From assembly GCA_026395455.1 (NCBI GenBank), contig JAPLYR010000051.1, positions 1 to 6,577 on the forward strand: a stretch of DNA of 6,577 nucleotides. The letters run 5' to 3'. The translations under genes were made by a program, and so were the position numbers. Below are positions 5,621-6,577 of this stretch, in pieces; within the stretch, counting starts at the first letter, position 1; each line of letters opens with the position of its first letter. The stretch comes from Candidatus Roizmanbacteria bacterium (GTDB lineage: Bacteria; Patescibacteriota; Microgenomatia; UBA1406; GWC2-37-13). The notes under the pieces were generated by a model. The model was given only the letters and a program-made list of their open reading frames with translations. It was not told the origin of the DNA and made no database searches.

Positions 5621-6409
5621 TTATGCGTTTTGCAGAGTTTTAGCTACTTGTTTTACCTTGTCTTTTGATGCCCAAATGAGCACAGAATGACCCTTATAGT
5701 CAATCAACTGCTCATTATACCCAGACTCAAGTAAAAATAGCTTGTGTGGCGCTAAATCTGTGATATTTTTGTTTGAATAAGGCGTGCTAATTGAGGTATT
5801 AATTGAGATGTCTACTACGCCTAAAGGCAGGTAGGGTGCTAAATATCCAGCAGTAACACGAGTTCTATAGCATAGCTGAGAGATACTCTGAAATAGCTCA
5901 AACTTCCATTCATTTATTGCACCAAATGTTGGTCCTAAGTCAAAATGGACAATTGAGCTTGAAAGTGGTAGTTCTTCTCTCTTCCCCACCTTTACATCAT
6001 TTATGCTGGCTCCAAGACCCTTGATTGCTTGGAACATTTGTTTGGACACTGGATTATAGATAAAGCTCACTATTGGCTCATTATTCTTCAATAACGCCAC
6101 TTGAGTGAAAAAAAGGGGTACTTGAGTTGCAAAGTATTTGGTGCCATCAATAGGGTCAATAGTCCAGTTATATTCACCGAGCATTTCTGTCTTGCCCTCT
6201 TCAACGATAAATCCTGCTTGTGGTAATATCCTGTAAAGAGCTTTTCTCAAATATTCTTCAACTTCTGTATCGGTTTCCGTTACAATGTCGCGTTCGTCTT
6301 TTAAATGAGTGACAAATTGATGATTGTCCCATGCATCTTTTATCATTTCCCCCGCTTCTAATATGCGAGGTTTCACATCATTTGCAAGAGATTGTAAATC
6401 AAACATCAT
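5621..6409 (-). CDS. Inositol monophosphatase family protein (sugar-phosphate phosphatase)
   Basis: Metal-dependent phosphatase of the inositol monophosphatase superfamily, 262 residues, normal length, cytoplasmic. Metal-binding motifs in order: the Glu pair in VEEGKTE at 69-75, WTIDPIDGTKYF at 82-93 (the DPIDGT signature with Asp85, Asp88 and the Thr) and a divergent third site at DLAPHKLFLLESG (218-230), where Asp218 replaces the Asp of the usual WDxAAG. The weak third motif leaves the substrate open: inositol phosphate, fructose-1,6-bisphosphate, histidinol phosphate and PAP are all possible in this family. Two ATG codons are adjacent at the start (6409 and 6406); no Shine-Dalgarno distinguishes them. 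It begins 5 bases after the phosphohexomutase stop, so the two are very likely one operon, which favours a sugar-phosphate role. Confidence 0.9.
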   Translation of the reverse strand: MMFDLQSLANDVKPRILEAGEMIKDAWDNHQFVTHLKDERDIVTETDTEVEEYLRKALYRILPQAGFIVEEGKTEMLGEYNWTIDPIDGTKYFATQVPLFFTQVALLKNNEPIVSFIYNPVSKQMFQAIKGLGASINDVKVGKREELPLSSSIVHFDLGPTFGAINEWKFELFQSISQLCYRTRVTAGYLAPYLPLGVVDISINTSISTPYSNKNITDLAPHKLFLLESGYNEQLIDYKGHSVLIWASKDKVKQVAKTLQNA

Positions 6410-6414
6410 AAGGA

Positions 6415-6577
6415 TTAGTTGAGAGCATCTGTATTAACGCCTTTTGCCATGTCTATATCTTTTACTTCCTTTAGAGTCTTTGCCACAAAATGCTTTAGCT
6501 CATCATACTTTTCCTGCGTTTTTGCTTCAAATTTTGCCGTAAGATACGGGCCATTTTGTGATGCTCTGATGACAAAC
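6415..6577 (-). CDS. Phosphomannomutase/phosphoglucomutase, C-terminal fragment (runs off window)
   Basis: Only the last 53 codons are visible, ending in TAA at 6415. The visible start, FVIRASQNGPYLTAKFEAKT, fits the C-terminal phosphate-binding domain of the alpha-D-phosphohexomutase family, whose usual form is an R-x-S-N/G-T-E-P loop followed by a strand ending in an acidic residue. Here the loop reads RASQNGPYL, with Asn-Gly in place of the usual Thr-Glu. The family interconverts hexose 1- and 6-phosphates for cell-surface sugars. The remainder is a helical segment typical of the protein's end. The assignment rests on this single domain, so the specific substrate cannot be named. It is the upstream partner of the phosphatase gene. 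Confidence 0.65.
   Translation of the reverse strand, partial: FVIRASQNGPYLTAKFEAKTQEKYDELKHFVAKTLKEVKDIDMAKGVNTDALN

Noticed and set aside
1..6577. Mobile elements, CRISPR arrays, tRNA or rRNA genes.
   Set aside because: No transposase or integrase motifs, no regularly spaced repeats, and no recognisable tRNA or rRNA segments were found on either strand by reading.

Overview
The window looks like a chromosomal segment of a small-genome bacterium, most likely a member of the Candidate Phyla Radiation (Patescibacteria). The grounds are: AT-rich sequence by eye; closely packed genes; an Obg GTPase without the usual C-terminal domain; a large membrane protein of a type I associate with these genomes but cannot name; and almost no Shine-Dalgarno sequences. 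Several genes instead have a -10 box only 8-14 bases before the start codon. This assignment is an inference and cannot be narrowed to a lineage here.

Layout. On the + strand: the 3' part of an L,D-transpeptidase gene (YkuD family, to 517), then obg (561-1517). All other genes are on the - strand, read right to left. They are the last 53 codons of a phosphohexomutase gene (6577-6415); an inositol-monophosphatase-family gene 5 bases later (6409-5621); a large multi-pass membrane protein with its own likely promoter (5577-3958); a regulatory leader (about 3897-3749); a PLP-dependent histidine/serine-type decarboxylase (3748-2630); and a tRNA-dihydrouridine synthase (2569-1520) that ends 2 bases from the convergent obg.

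Two things stand out. First, the decarboxylase and the dihydrouridine synthase each contain a single in-frame stop codon near the C-terminus (TAG at 2774-2776, TGA at 1643-1645). Beyond each stop the same frame continues into sequence that matches the rest of the family and brings the protein to normal length. These are either fresh nonsense mutations or assembly errors in adjacent genes, or stop-codon readthrough. Second, the leader of the decarboxylase gene has a near-perfect sigma-70 promoter, a possible 19-codon leader peptide, and three mutually exclusive RNA stems. The last stem is an intrinsic terminator whose run of nine U's touches the decarboxylase ATG. This is the layout of a transcription attenuator or riboswitch, and I do not recognise it as a known class.

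Functionally, the + strand genes concern the cell wall and ribosome assembly or growth control. The right-hand - strand pair concerns sugar phosphates. The left-hand - strand pair combines amine formation with tRNA modification. I see no mobile element, CRISPR array, tRNA or rRNA.
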